Counted from the stretch's first letter, positions 7,701-16,832 are shown. The stretch: 37,032 bases of DNA from a bacterium (GCA_021372515.1 JAJFUG010000114.1:1-37032), one strand, 5' to 3'. Numbers and translations are program-made. Notes: generated from the letters alone by a model not told the origin.

Positions 7701-8885
7701 ATGAAAGTGCTCTTTCTGGTGCCATATCCGCCACAGGGGGCGAGCAACCGTTTCCGGGTCAACCAGTTTGTCCCCCGGCTCGAGGCGGCCGGCCTGTGCT
7801 GCCGGATCCGGCCGTTCTACAGCGAGCGCCTCTGGCGTATCCTGTACCGTCGTGGGCACGTGGCAACCAAGCTGTTCCACGTGCTGTTCTGCGCGTTCAA
7901 CCGCTGCCTGGACCTGTTCCGGGCCCTGGGCAGCGACCTGGTGCTGATCCACCGCGAGGCGTTCCCGGTGGGCCCGGCCTGGTTCGAGCGCCTGCTGCGT
8001 CTGACAGGACGGCGGTATGTCTACGATTTCGACGACGCCCTGTTCCTGCCCAACGTGGCCGATTCGAACCGTCTGTTCGGCCGGCTGAAATGCCCGGGCA
8101 AGGTGGCCTCGATCGTGCGTCTGTCCAGTATCGTCCTGGCCGGCAACGAGTACCTGGCCGAATATGCCCGCCGCGCCGGGGCGTGCACGGTCCATGTCGC
8201 GCCCACGGTGGTCGACACCGGGGTGTTCCGGCCGCGGGAGACCGGAGCGGAGCGGCAAGGTCCGCTCGTGATCGGCTGGATTGGCAGCCCCACCACCGTG
8301 CGCTACCTGGAGCCGCTGCGCCCGCTCATGCGGAGTCTTCTGGCGCGCTATCCCGGCCGGGTCGAGTTCCGGGTGGTCGGGGCGAGCCTGCCCGGCGAGC
8401 CGCTGCCCGGCCTGAGCTGCCGTCCCTGGAGCCTGGAGAGCGAGGTCCGGGATTTGCAGGAGTTCGATATCGGACTCATGCCCATGCCGGAGGATGAATG
8501 GACCCGCGGCAAGTGCGCGTTCAAGGCCATCGAGTACATGTCGGTGGGCATCCCGGCGGTCTGCAGCCCGGTGGGGATGAACCTGAGCCTGATCGAGGAC
8601 GGGGTGGACGGGTTCCTGCCGCAGGACCCAATGCAGTGGGAGACGACCCTGGCCCGCCTGATCGAGGACCCCGAGTTGCGCGGACGGATCGGCGGCCGCG
8701 CCCGGGCCAAAGTGGAACGATTCTACAGCGTGGAGCGCGTGTTCCCGCTGCTTCTCGATACGCTGCTCGAGGCCGCCGGCGCAGTCTGCCGGGAACCAGG
8801 CGCCCGGGCGGCTCAGCCTTTCCGTGGTGGGCGGACCGACCCGTCCTGCCCCAACCGGAACGACTCCACAGGAGCGGATGAATGA
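7701..8885 (+). CDS. GT4-type glycosyltransferase (type B, copy 2)
   Basis: A 394-residue GT-B glycosyltransferase. It begins MKVLFLVPYPPQGASNRFRV and has YDFDDALFLPN in the N-terminal domain. The C-terminal domain has LVIGWIGSPTTVRYLEPL, FKAIEYMSVGIPAVCSPVG and EDGVDGFLP. These closely track the type B protein at 2706-3836. The ATG at 7701 places the first Rossmann strand at the N terminus; ATG codons at 7638 and 7665 lie in the upstream gene and would add unrelated residues. The 3' end overlaps the DUF4330-type gene by ATGA. Specificity is unknown. Confidence 0.86.
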   Translation: MKVLFLVPYPPQGASNRFRVNQFVPRLEAAGLCCRIRPFYSERLWRILYRRGHVATKLFHVLFCAFNRCLDLFRALGSDLVLIHREAFPVGPAWFERLLRLTGRRYVYDFDDALFLPNVADSNRLFGRLKCPGKVASIVRLSSIVLAGNEYLAEYARRAGACTVHVAPTVVDTGVFRPRETGAERQGPLVIGWIGSPTTVRYLEPLRPLMRSLLARYPGRVEFRVVGASLPGEPLPGLSCRPWSLESEVRDLQEFDIGLMPMPEDEWTRGKCAFKAIEYMSVGIPAVCSPVGMNLSLIEDGVDGFLPQDPMQWETTLARLIEDPELRGRIGGRARAKVERFYSVERVFPLLLDTLLEAAGAVCREPGARAAQPFRGGRTDPSCPNRNDSTGADE

Positions 8886-10732
8886 TTATCGACGAAAAAG
8901 GCCGTCTCTTCGGGCTGATCAATGTATTCGACCTGTGTGTCCTGGTGACCCTGCTGTTGATGATATACCTGGGTGTCTCGGCCCTGATCGCCGTGCGCCA
9001 GACCCCGATCGAGATAGTCTCGGTCACGCCGGACAATGCCCTGGCCGGGCAGAACCCCGAGATCGACGTGCAGATCAACAACACGAAATATATCAAGAGC
9101 TGCCAGGTAAGGCTGGTTCCGGTGGATTTCCAGGGGGAGACATACCAGTATGAAGGCCAGCTTCATCTTGCGGCCAGGGACCATATCTATTTCATGCTGT
9201 CACCCAAGATGGCGCCGGGCAAATATCGCGTGGAGCTGGAACTGATAGTCCAGGATAATTTCAGGAGGAACTCGGTCGTCCTGGCCCAGCCGGAGGATAA
9301 AATACTGACTCTGACCAGGCCTGAGATGGCTGATGTGAGCAAGCAATACTGGCAGATCGAGGCCGAGGCGCTGGTTCCGGTTTCTGCCGCCTCGAGGCTC
9401 AAGCCCCAGGCCGAGTACCGTGATTCCAGCGACCAGTTCAGCGTGCAGGTGGAACGGCTGGTTCCGGTAAGCCCGGCGGAAGCGAAAAGATTGATCGTCA
9501 ATTACCAGCTCCGCGGCGGGGTCTCTCTGGCCAGTCTGAAGTTTTATGTTCCTTTCTCGTGGCTGGGTGATTTTCAGCGCTATCTGACACCTGGAAGCCG
9601 GATCGTGCTCGAAACGCCGGCAGGGGAGGTCGCAGTCTGGATGACCGGGCAAGGTGAGCTGAAACCCGAGCTCCCGCAGGACAAATTGTTCTGGATTCTG
9701 GATCTCATGCTGCTCGTGCATTCACCTGAACAGCGCGCCGTGATCAAGGCCGGGGCGAGCCAGAACGACGACAAGGGCCAGGTGCTGGCCGAGGTGCAGC
9801 AGGTGCTGGGAGAGGAGCCCACAGCCTGGATTGCCCCCAGCGCCGCCGCCGGCCCGCCGCCCAGCAACCTCCGGGTCCGCGTGAAACTGCTGTGCGACCT
9901 GAGGCAAGGCCGCCTGAGCTGGTGCGGCCAGCCGCTGGAGCCCAAGTCGATCCTGCGGTTCGAGTTCGGGGGACAGGAACTCTTCGGCAACCTGCTCGGG
10001 CAGGAAACCATCGGAGACAAGGTCAGCCTCAACATCCTGTTTCCTGTTGTCGAAGAACGTTTTTCCGATAACCTGCAACCGGGTGTGATCTTGCTCGATC
10101 CCACCAGCCGCGAGCAGGTGGGACAGATAACCGCGGTTCTCGACCGGGCCCCGGTTGAGGTATCGACAGCCGGTTTCGGTGACGCGGATGTCTCCACAGA
10201 AATAGGCAAGCATTACCTGCGGGTCCTGGCCCGCGCCGATCTGTTCTATCAGATGCGGGGTGTCAATCTGTATGTGGGCGAACAGACCCTCGGTCCGAAT
10301 GCAAATCTTTCATTCGGAGTGTTTTCCGAGACACTCCCAGCCAAGGTCTGGCAGTACGAGACCTTTGATCCGCCCCAGCAGGCGTCTGTCAGATCGGTCT
10401 GGATCACAGCCCGGGCCCAGTTTGGTCCGGTAGATCCGAACGTGGCCGCCCTGGTGAAACCCGGACTAAAAGACACAAACGATTCGTTGAACGTTGATCT
10501 GGAGCTGGAAAAAGTGCTGAGCGACGAGCCGGTGAAAGTCATGTTTGTCGGACAGAACGGCATATCCTATTTCGATAATCCGGCTTTACGCAACCTGATC
10601 TGCAATATCCGCCTGAAAGCGGAGGTAAACGGCGATCTGTATTATTTCCGTGGAGCCCGGCTGATTATCGGCTCTCCGATCACTTTTCAGTCTGTCAAGT
10701 TCAATCTGTCCGGGAGAGTTGAGGACTTTTAG
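8882..10732 (+). CDS. Membrane-anchored protein with three DUF4330-like units
   Basis: A 616-residue protein. The N terminus (MIIDEKGRLFGLINVFDLCV) is the typical DUF4330 opening, followed by one membrane helix at residues 13-38, so most of the chain should be outside the cytoplasmic membrane. Residues about 43-125 look like a beta-sandwich (VSVTPDNALAGQNPEIDVQI). Three later segments repeat a core of a sugar-barrel-like strand, a hydrophilic turn and a GxV strand: about 337-373 (SWCGQPLEPKS), 444-490 (YQMRGVNLYVGEQ) and 572-616 (YYFRGARLIIGSPITF, ending SGRVEDF). DUF4330 proteins have no assigned biochemical role and occur in polysaccharide loci, so a scaffold or export-related function is plausible. 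The gene is translationally coupled to its upstream neighbour. Confidence 0.68.
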   Translation: MIIDEKGRLFGLINVFDLCVLVTLLLMIYLGVSALIAVRQTPIEIVSVTPDNALAGQNPEIDVQINNTKYIKSCQVRLVPVDFQGETYQYEGQLHLAARDHIYFMLSPKMAPGKYRVELELIVQDNFRRNSVVLAQPEDKILTLTRPEMADVSKQYWQIEAEALVPVSAASRLKPQAEYRDSSDQFSVQVERLVPVSPAEAKRLIVNYQLRGGVSLASLKFYVPFSWLGDFQRYLTPGSRIVLETPAGEVAVWMTGQGELKPELPQDKLFWILDLMLLVHSPEQRAVIKAGASQNDDKGQVLAEVQQVLGEEPTAWIAPSAAAGPPPSNLRVRVKLLCDLRQGRLSWCGQPLEPKSILRFEFGGQELFGNLLGQETIGDKVSLNILFPVVEERFSDNLQPGVILLDPTSREQVGQITAVLDRAPVEVSTAGFGDADVSTEIGKHYLRVLARADLFYQMRGVNLYVGEQTLGPNANLSFGVFSETLPAKVWQYETFDPPQQASVRSVWITARAQFGPVDPNVAALVKPGLKDTNDSLNVDLELEKVLSDEPVKVMFVGQNGISYFDNPALRNLICNIRLKAEVNGDLYYFRGARLIIGSPITFQSVKFNLSGRVEDF

Positions 10733-10733
10733 G

Positions 10734-11396
10734 ATGATCGTCGAGCACTCCTACAGCCGCCGCTGCTGGCAAGCCGCGGAAAGCGGGAGCCTTGCCGTAC
10801 GGATGTGGCGCTGGAGCGTCCGGCTGCCGGGACAGATCGCCCGCGGCAGCCGTTTGCTGTGTTTCCTTCGGAGGCATCTGTGGGTGGAGGACCACCTGGC
10901 ACAGGACCGTGCCCCACTGATCGCCCTGATGAACGGTTCCAAAGGGATCGAACTGCTGGTCAATGCAGCCCGAAGCCTGTCCGGCCGGGTGTTCCGCCTG
11001 GCGCAGGGAGACATCCGGGCTTTCAGGAATTCCAGGCTTCACAGGCTTCTGGCCGGAGAGAACGGCCTCCCGGCACACTTGCCCGCGGCCCGTTTCTTTG
11101 TCTTGTTTCTGGTGTTGTTCAGCCTGATGCGTTTTGCCTCGAGCGCTCTCGGACCCGGTATTTCAGCGCTGGCGCCCTGGACCGCCGGTCCGTCGGTCGG
11201 GGCGCTGGCCGCGGTCCTGATCGCTGTCCATCAGGGAGGGTTCCGGCGGCGAGGCGGGCTGATCTGGACTATCGGCGCGACATTCAGCTGGTGTAGACGC
11301 GTTGTCTGCTCTCTTTTAAAACGGGCCCGGCGAATCCTTTGCCGGGTGGTCTTCGAGCGGGGCAACCCTCCGGTCGAGGGCGGGCCGGGCGAATGA
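10734..11396 (+). CDS. Small membrane protein of unknown function
   Basis: A 220-residue protein with no family I recognise. The N-terminal 115 residues are basic and amphipathic, with many Arg residues and several short helices. Two hydrophobic helices follow, at about 119-140 (FFVLFLVLFSLMRFASSAL) and 150-170 (VGALAAVLIAVHQGG), then an Arg-rich cytoplasmic tail. The start is one base after the upstream TAG, with AGG just ahead. It lies between the DUF4330-type protein and the glycosyltransferase-DUF218 fusion, so it could belong to the same envelope assembly machinery. It is too short and has too few helices to be a flippase or a polymerase. Confidence 0.6.
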   Translation: MIVEHSYSRRCWQAAESGSLAVRMWRWSVRLPGQIARGSRLLCFLRRHLWVEDHLAQDRAPLIALMNGSKGIELLVNAARSLSGRVFRLAQGDIRAFRNSRLHRLLAGENGLPAHLPAARFFVLFLVLFSLMRFASSALGPGISALAPWTAGPSVGALAAVLIAVHQGGFRRRGGLIWTIGATFSWCRRVVCSLLKRARRILCRVVFERGNPPVEGGPGE

Positions 11397-11430
11397 CACT
11401 CCCCTGTCCGCGTGACGGGTCACCCAGAGG

Positions 11431-13332
11431 ATGACGGTTGAGAGCATGCTACACGATGAGGACATAATCTGTTTCTCCTCGATCGACTGGGATTTCAACT
11501 GGCAGGGCCACCAGCAGATCATGCACTCGCTGGCCGCGGCCGGTAACCGGGTGCTGTTCGTGGAGAACACTGGGGTGCGCGCGCCCCGTCTGGGCGACTA
11601 CAACCGCCTCGTGTCCCGTCTGCGCAACTGGCGGAGCGGTTACAAGGGCATCCGCCAGGTGGAGGAAAACCTGTTCGTATTCAGCCCGTTGCTGCTGCCG
11701 TTTCCCTATTCCCGGGCGGCACGCTGGCTGAACCGGGTGCTGATGCTGCGCGTGATCCGTTCCTGGTGCCGCTCGGTGCGTTTCTCCCGGCCGCTGGTCT
11801 GGTCGTTCCTGCCCAGCGCCCTGACCCGCGAGGTGACCGAGGCCCTGGAGCCGCGCCTCGTGGTCTATTACTGCATCGACAGTTTCGCCGACAGCTCATC
11901 CGCGGCCACCCGCATCCGGGGGCCGGAACAGGAGATGCTCCGCCGCGCCGACCTGGTTTTCGTGACCAGCGAGAAGCTGCGCGAGCACTGCAGCGAGCAC
12001 AACGCCCAGGTGCACAAGTTCCCGTTCACCGTGGACTACGAGCCGTTCGCCCGCGTGCGCGATGACAGCGCGGCCCCGGAGCCGGAGGACATGCGCGGCC
12101 TGGAGGGGCCCATCCTCGGATATGTGGGCGGCCTTCACCGCTGGGTGGACCAGGAGCTCCTGGTCGGGCTGGCCCGGCTCATGCCGGAATGCCATCTGGT
12201 GCTGGTAGGCCCGGAACAGGAGCCGGCCGACAGGCTGCGCGCCGAGCCGAACATTCACCTGCTGGGCGGTAAGCCGCACTCCGAGCTGCCTCTGTACCTG
12301 AAACGTTTCACGGTCGGCCTGGTGCCGTACCTGCGCACTGCCTATACGGACAATGTCTATCCGACCAAGCTGAACGAATACCTGGCCATGGGTCTGCCGG
12401 TGCTTTCGACCCCGATCCGGGAGGCCGGGCTTTTCGCGCGCGAGAACCCGGGAATGCTCGATCTTTGCCCGGACGCCGAAAGCATGGCCCGCGCGGTGCG
12501 CGAGCGCCTGGCTGTCCTGGACACGGAGCAGGAGTCGGCCGCGCGGCTGCGCCGTCACGAGCTGGCGCGTCTCAACGCCTGGCCGGAACGGATCGAGAGG
12601 ATGTGCGACCTGATCGGGGAGCGTCTGGCCGAACTGCGCACCAACTCCGGCCAGGGCTGGCGGCAGAACCTGCGCACTCTGCTCGGCGCCGCGAGACGGC
12701 GGCTGGTGGTGGCCGCCTCACTGCTGCTGCTCATCTACGCCACCCTGTATCTGTCTCCGCTGGTCTACTGGCTGGGACGGCCGCTGTCGCATGCCGACCC
12801 TGCGGTGTGTTCGGATGTGATCCTGGTGTTCGGCGGAGGGGTGGGCGAGACCGGCCGCCCAGGCAGCTCCACTTTCGAGCGCGCCGCGGCGGCGGTCGAG
12901 ATGTACCACCGGGGGCTGGCTCCCAGGATAGTCTTTTCCAGTGGCTACCAGCAGTACACCGGCCGGGATGTGGAGAACATGCTCCGCATCTCCGTGGCCG
13001 ACAGTGTCCCGATGCAGGATATAATTCTGGAAACCTCATCAGCCAACAACTACGGTAACGTGGCAGGCTGCCTGGCCCTGATGGACTCGCTGGGTTGCCG
13101 CAGCGCCCTGGTGGTCACCGGGACAGTGAACGGGCTGCGCTCACGGCTGATCTTCGACCATTTGCTGCGCGGGCAGGCTTTCGGCGGCATCCGTCCGGAC
13201 AGCATCCGGCTGGCCCCGATCCGGCAATCGGTGTTTTTCGACCCGGTTAACGGCGATCGCGGCGAGCAATGGCAGGCCGTGCTGCACGAATACCAGGCCC
13301 TGGTCTGGTACTGGTGGAAAGACTGGATTTAA
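11431..13332 (+). CDS. Glycosyltransferase fused to a DUF218/YdcF-like domain
   Basis: A 633-residue chimera. Residues 1 to about 385 are a GT4-like GT-B glycosyltransferase: IICFSSIDWDFNWQGHQQIM at the start, ILGYVGGLHRWVD at the second domain, and the donor-site region TKLNEYLAMGLPVLSTP. A membrane helix follows at about 424-446. From about 458 to the end is a DUF218 (YdcF/SanA/ElyC) domain with VILVFGGGVGETG, RIVFSSG, ETSSANNYGNV and ALVVTG. DUF218 proteins are linked to envelope integrity and undecaprenyl-lipid metabolism, but their reaction is unsettled. The reading frame is continuous through the junction, so the fusion looks real. The start may be 11431 or 11446; neither has a strong ribosome site. 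Confidence 0.82.
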   Translation: MTVESMLHDEDIICFSSIDWDFNWQGHQQIMHSLAAAGNRVLFVENTGVRAPRLGDYNRLVSRLRNWRSGYKGIRQVEENLFVFSPLLLPFPYSRAARWLNRVLMLRVIRSWCRSVRFSRPLVWSFLPSALTREVTEALEPRLVVYYCIDSFADSSSAATRIRGPEQEMLRRADLVFVTSEKLREHCSEHNAQVHKFPFTVDYEPFARVRDDSAAPEPEDMRGLEGPILGYVGGLHRWVDQELLVGLARLMPECHLVLVGPEQEPADRLRAEPNIHLLGGKPHSELPLYLKRFTVGLVPYLRTAYTDNVYPTKLNEYLAMGLPVLSTPIREAGLFARENPGMLDLCPDAESMARAVRERLAVLDTEQESAARLRRHELARLNAWPERIERMCDLIGERLAELRTNSGQGWRQNLRTLLGAARRRLVVAASLLLLIYATLYLSPLVYWLGRPLSHADPAVCSDVILVFGGGVGETGRPGSSTFERAAAAVEMYHRGLAPRIVFSSGYQQYTGRDVENMLRISVADSVPMQDIILETSSANNYGNVAGCLALMDSLGCRSALVVTGTVNGLRSRLIFDHLLRGQAFGGIRPDSIRLAPIRQSVFFDPVNGDRGEQWQAVLHEYQALVWYWWKDWI

Positions 13333-13352
13333 GGGCTGTTTTGTCTTGCGGG

Positions 13353-13382
13353 TTGACTCTTTCAGGTTGTGGCTGTTATCTT
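13353..13382 (+). promoter_or_regulatory. Candidate sigma70-type promoter before the epimerase gene
   Basis: In the 126-base gap after the fusion gene there is TTGACT (13353-13358), an 18-base spacer and TATCTT (13377-13382). The -35 matches consensus at five of six positions and the -10 at four of six. It would give a second transcription entry for the downstream epimerase, glycosyltransferase and epimerase genes. Only sequence resemblance supports it. Confidence 0.33.
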
Positions 13383-13458
13383 TGGCCGTTCGGATGCCGC
13401 TGTCCAACCGACCGAGCCCGATTCCGCCGAACTTCTGTCAGTCGTGGAGAGATGCCAG

Positions 13459-14412
13459 ATGGAATGTCTGATTACCGGAGGAGCTGGATTCATCGGTAGC
13501 AACCTGGCCCGTTTTCTTCTCGGGCAGGGCTGCCGGGTGCACATTCTGGATGACCTGTCGACCGGCAGGCAGGAGAACCTGAGCCGGATTCAGTCCGAGG
13601 TGGATTTCATTCGGGGCGATATCCGGGATCTGGACACCGTGCGCAAAGCCATGCAGGGTTGCGAGCTCGTGTTCCATCTGGCCGCCCTGCCCTCGGTTCC
13701 GCGCTCGATCGCCGACCCCGAGACCAGCCACTCGGTCAATGTCAACGGGACGCTGAACGTGCTGCTGGCCGCCCGTGACGCCTCGGTGCGGCGGGTGATG
13801 CTCGCCTCCTCCAGCTCGGTCTACGGCGACCAGAAAGAGCTGCCTCGGGTGGAGACCCAGCCGCCGCGGCCGCTGTCGCCCTACGCGGTGAGCAAGCTCA
13901 CCGGCGAGTACTACGCCCGCTCGTTCTCGGTAGTCTACGGCCTGGACACGGTGTCGCTGCGCTATTTCAACGTGTTCGGCCCGCACCAGGACCCGGACTC
14001 GCCCTATGCCGCGGTCATCCCGCGTTTCATGGAAGCCCTGTCCCAGGGTGTCTCCCCGGTTATTTACGGGGATGGCAGCCAGAGCCGTGATTTCACGTTC
14101 GTGGAAAATGTCTGCCGGATCAACTGGCTGGCGGCCACCGCAGCCGAACCCCTGGCCGGCGAGGTTTTCAATGTCGGCTGCGGACATAGTTTCACCCTGC
14201 TTGAGATCCTCGACCGTCTGGCCCTGATCCTGGGGGCCGAACAGGTGAAACCGTTTTTCGAGGCCCCGCGCTCCGGGGATGTCAAGCATTCGCTGGCCGA
14301 TATCGGCAAGGCCCGCCGGATCCTGGGCTACGCCCCGGAACCCGACCTTACCGCCGAATTGCGCCTGACCTGCGAATGGTTCGGCCGCTCGAGGGATGGG
14401 AATGGAAGGTGA
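13459..14412 (+). CDS. NAD-dependent UDP-sugar 4-epimerase-like SDR
   Basis: A 317-residue extended short-chain dehydrogenase/reductase. It opens with the NAD-binding motif TGGAGFIGSNL (Gly-rich loop), has the SSSSVYGD segment with the catalytic Ser/Thr region, and YAVSK as the YxxxK catalytic pair. RYFNVFGPHQDPDSPYAAVIPRF resembles WbpP/TviC-type UDP-N-acetylglucosamine 4-epimerases, so a UDP-GlcNAc or UDP-Glc 4-epimerase is the best guess. The start at 13459 is chosen because the Rossmann strand begins there; the longer reading from 13369 adds an unstructured 30 residues. The next gene overlaps the 3' end. Confidence 0.83.
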   Translation: MECLITGGAGFIGSNLARFLLGQGCRVHILDDLSTGRQENLSRIQSEVDFIRGDIRDLDTVRKAMQGCELVFHLAALPSVPRSIADPETSHSVNVNGTLNVLLAARDASVRRVMLASSSSVYGDQKELPRVETQPPRPLSPYAVSKLTGEYYARSFSVVYGLDTVSLRYFNVFGPHQDPDSPYAAVIPRFMEALSQGVSPVIYGDGSQSRDFTFVENVCRINWLAATAAEPLAGEVFNVGCGHSFTLLEILDRLALILGAEQVKPFFEAPRSGDVKHSLADIGKARRILGYAPEPDLTAELRLTCEWFGRSRDGNGR

Positions 14413-15619
14413 CAGCCGCACCAAAGTTATGCGTATCATCGCTCGGATGAATATCGGCGGTCCGGCCCTGCACTGCATCATTCTCACCAGCGAGCTCGAT
14501 CCCGAGCGTTACCGCTCCCTGCTGGTGACCGGCAAGGAATCTCCAGCCGAGGGCAACATGTACGGCCTGGCCCATGAAAAGGGCGTGGAGCCGGTCATCA
14601 TCGAGGCGCTGGGCCGCGAGATTTTCCTGAAAGACGACCTGCGGGCGCTGGTCCGCCTGGTGCGCCTGATCCACCAGGAAAAACCGGACATTATCCACAC
14701 GCATACCGCCAAGGCCGGCACCCTCGGCCGTCTGGCGGCAAAATTGACCAACGTGCCCATCATCATCCATACCTTTCACGGACACGTGTTTCACAGCTAT
14801 TTCGGGTTTGTCAAGACCAGTTTTTTCTTGTGGATGGAAAAACTGCTGGCTAAATTTACCGATGCAATAATCACTGTGGGCGAGCAACAGAGAAGGGAAA
14901 TAATAAATTACCGGATCGCGCCGCCGGAAAAAATCATCTCGGTTCCCCTGGGCCTCAACCTCGAGCGTTTCATTGATCTGACAATCGATCCCTCGGTCCT
15001 GCGCTCCGAGCTGGGCCTCGAGCCGGACACGTTTCTTGTCGGAATAGTGGCGCGTCTCGTGCCGATAAAAAACCACGCCTGTTTTCTCAAAGCCGCCCGC
15101 CTGGTGCTGGAACGCAACGACAAAGCCCGGTTCGTGGTTGTGGGGGATGGGGAGTTGCGCGCCGAGCTCGAACGTGAGGCCCGGGATTTGCATATAGAAT
15201 CCCGGGTCATCTTTATGGGTTTCCAGCACAACCTCGAAAAGATTTACGCCGGACTGGACATTGTCACGCTCAGCTCTTTCAACGAGGGGCTGCCCGTAGC
15301 CCTGATCGAGGCGATGGCGGCCGGCAAGCCGGTGATCTCGACCGATGTGGGCGGAGTGCGTGACCTGATCCTGGACGGGCACAACGGGCTGCTCGTGCCG
15401 AGCAACGACCACAAGGCACTGGCCGAGGCAATCGTCTACCTGCTGCGCAAGCCGGAGCGGCGGGCCATGATGGGCCAGGCCGGCAAGAAAAAGGCTTACC
15501 CGGATTTCGACAAGAAACGGCTGGTCGGCGACATCGACCGCCTCTACCGTCAGCTCCTGGACAGGCTCCGGCCGGACGGGGTGAAAAGCGGACGCGGTCT
15601 CTCGACGGCGCAGGCCTGA
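14402..15619 (+). CDS. GT4 family glycosyltransferase
   Basis: A 405-residue GT-B enzyme of the classical GT4 type. MRIIARMNIGGPALH is the first strand and glycine loop, HTHTAKAGTLGRLAA and HTFHGHVFHSYF follow, and the C-terminal domain has VGIVARLVPIKNH and the complete EX7E motif FNEGLPVALIEAMAAGKPVISTDV. It is the most canonical glycosyltransferase in the window and differs from the type A and B paralogues. The start at 14402 has GAGGGA at a good distance; an ATG at 14396 is too close to it. The gene overlaps the epimerase by 11 bases. Confidence 0.9.
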   Translation: MEGDSRTKVMRIIARMNIGGPALHCIILTSELDPERYRSLLVTGKESPAEGNMYGLAHEKGVEPVIIEALGREIFLKDDLRALVRLVRLIHQEKPDIIHTHTAKAGTLGRLAAKLTNVPIIIHTFHGHVFHSYFGFVKTSFFLWMEKLLAKFTDAIITVGEQQRREIINYRIAPPEKIISVPLGLNLERFIDLTIDPSVLRSELGLEPDTFLVGIVARLVPIKNHACFLKAARLVLERNDKARFVVVGDGELRAELEREARDLHIESRVIFMGFQHNLEKIYAGLDIVTLSSFNEGLPVALIEAMAAGKPVISTDVGGVRDLILDGHNGLLVPSNDHKALAEAIVYLLRKPERRAMMGQAGKKKAYPDFDKKRLVGDIDRLYRQLLDRLRPDGVKSGRGLSTAQA

Positions 15620-15691
15620 AAAGACACGGCGCCGCCGGACAGAGAATCCGGGCGGGCCGGGGGTTGTCTCCATTCAAGAAAGGAAATGTAA

Positions 15692-16684
15692 ATGAGAGCG
15701 CTGATCACCGGAGGGGCCGGTTTCATCGGCTCGCACCTGAGCGAGAAACTGCTGGAGCTGGGTTACCGGGTCACCATCATCGATGACCTTTCCACCGGGA
15801 GAATGGAGAACATCAACCATCTGACCGGGCACAGCAATTTCAATTTCGCCATCGAGAACATCCTCAACGAGACGGTGATGGACCGGCTGGTCTGCGAGTG
15901 CGACCTGATTTTCCACCTGGCCGCCTCGGTGGGTGTGGAGCTTATCATCAGCCGGCCGGTCGAGGTGATCCAGACCAATATCCTGGGCACCGAGATGGTG
16001 CTCAAGATCGCCAACCGCTACAAGAAAAAGACCATCATCACCTCGACCAGCGAAATCTACGGCAAGAGCGACAAAGTGCCGTTCCGGGAAGAGGACGACA
16101 GCCTGATGGGCCCGACCACCAAGAACCGCTGGTCCTACGCCTGCTCCAAGGCGGTGGATGAGTTCCTGGCCCTGGCCTACTGGCAGGAGAAGCGTCTCCC
16201 CGTGGTGGTGGCCCGCCTGTTCAACACCGTGGGGCCGCGCCAGACCGGGCGCTACGGGATGGTGATCCCGCGGTTCGTGGCCCGGGCGCTCAAGGGCGAG
16301 GATATCCCGGTCTACGGCGACGGGATGCAGAGCCGCTGTTTCACCTATGTCGCCGACACGGTGGAGTTCCTGGTGCGCCTGTCCCGCGACAGCGCGGCCC
16401 ACGGCCAGATCTTCAACGTCGGCAACAACAAGGAGATCACGATAGTCGACCTGGCGCGCAAGGTGAAAGAGCTGAGCGGCTCGGCCTCCAAAATAGTGAC
16501 CATCCCCTACGACCAGGCCTACATCGCCGGGTTCGAGGACATGCGCCGACGGGTGCCCGATATCTCCAAGGTGACCGCTTTCACCGGCTACAGCCCGCAG
16601 TACGATCTGGACACGGTCCTGAGCCGGGTGATCGAATATGTCAGGGAAGTCGGCCCGGACACCCTGTTGAAACCACGCGGCTGA
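15692..16684 (+). CDS. NAD-dependent epimerase/dehydratase (extended SDR)
   Basis: A 330-residue SDR, with ALITGGAGFIGSHL at the N terminus, STSEIYGKS, and YACSK as the YxxxK pair. RLFNTVGPRQTGRYGMVIPRF and YGDGMQSRCFTYVADTVE are typical of dTDP-glucose dehydratase/UDP-glucuronate-modifying enzymes. Exact chemistry (epimerisation, decarboxylation or dehydration) cannot be fixed. AAGAAAGGAA lies 6-15 bases ahead of the ATG. Together with the enzyme at 13459 it would supply modified nucleotide sugars to the glycosyltransferases. It is closer in type to the decarboxylase-like protein at 32998 than to the 13459 epimerase. Confidence 0.85.
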   Translation: MRALITGGAGFIGSHLSEKLLELGYRVTIIDDLSTGRMENINHLTGHSNFNFAIENILNETVMDRLVCECDLIFHLAASVGVELIISRPVEVIQTNILGTEMVLKIANRYKKKTIITSTSEIYGKSDKVPFREEDDSLMGPTTKNRWSYACSKAVDEFLALAYWQEKRLPVVVARLFNTVGPRQTGRYGMVIPRFVARALKGEDIPVYGDGMQSRCFTYVADTVEFLVRLSRDSAAHGQIFNVGNNKEITIVDLARKVKELSGSASKIVTIPYDQAYIAGFEDMRRRVPDISKVTAFTGYSPQYDLDTVLSRVIEYVREVGPDTLLKPRG

Positions 16685-16787
16685 GCGGGCCGGGCTTGCC
16701 GGACCTCGGGCCAGGGATGAGCCGCGCGCGGGGTGACGGACAATCTGAGGCAGCAGCCGGACAGAGAGCGGCAGGACAACCGTTGGG

Positions 16788-16821
16788 GCCTCGACGGCTG
16801 CTCTGCCGTTTAGGCCGAGGC
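16788..16821 (+). other. Inverted repeat upstream of wecA-type gene
   Basis: The 148-base gap before the phosphoglycosyltransferase contains a nested inverted repeat: GCCTCG-ACGGC, loop TGCTCT, GCCGT, a six-base bulge, then CGAGGC. It ends 11 bases before the ATG at 16833, so in mRNA it would lie close to the ribosome site. No T-tract follows, so it is not a simple terminator. It may modulate translation; nothing else recognisable is in the gap. Confidence 0.3.
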
Positions 16822-16832
16822 TTTCGCACGGT

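Noticed and set aside
14348-15673. A 441-residue minus-strand frame
   Set aside because: Antisense to the GT4 gene, which has complete motifs; the minus frame has no recognisable domain.
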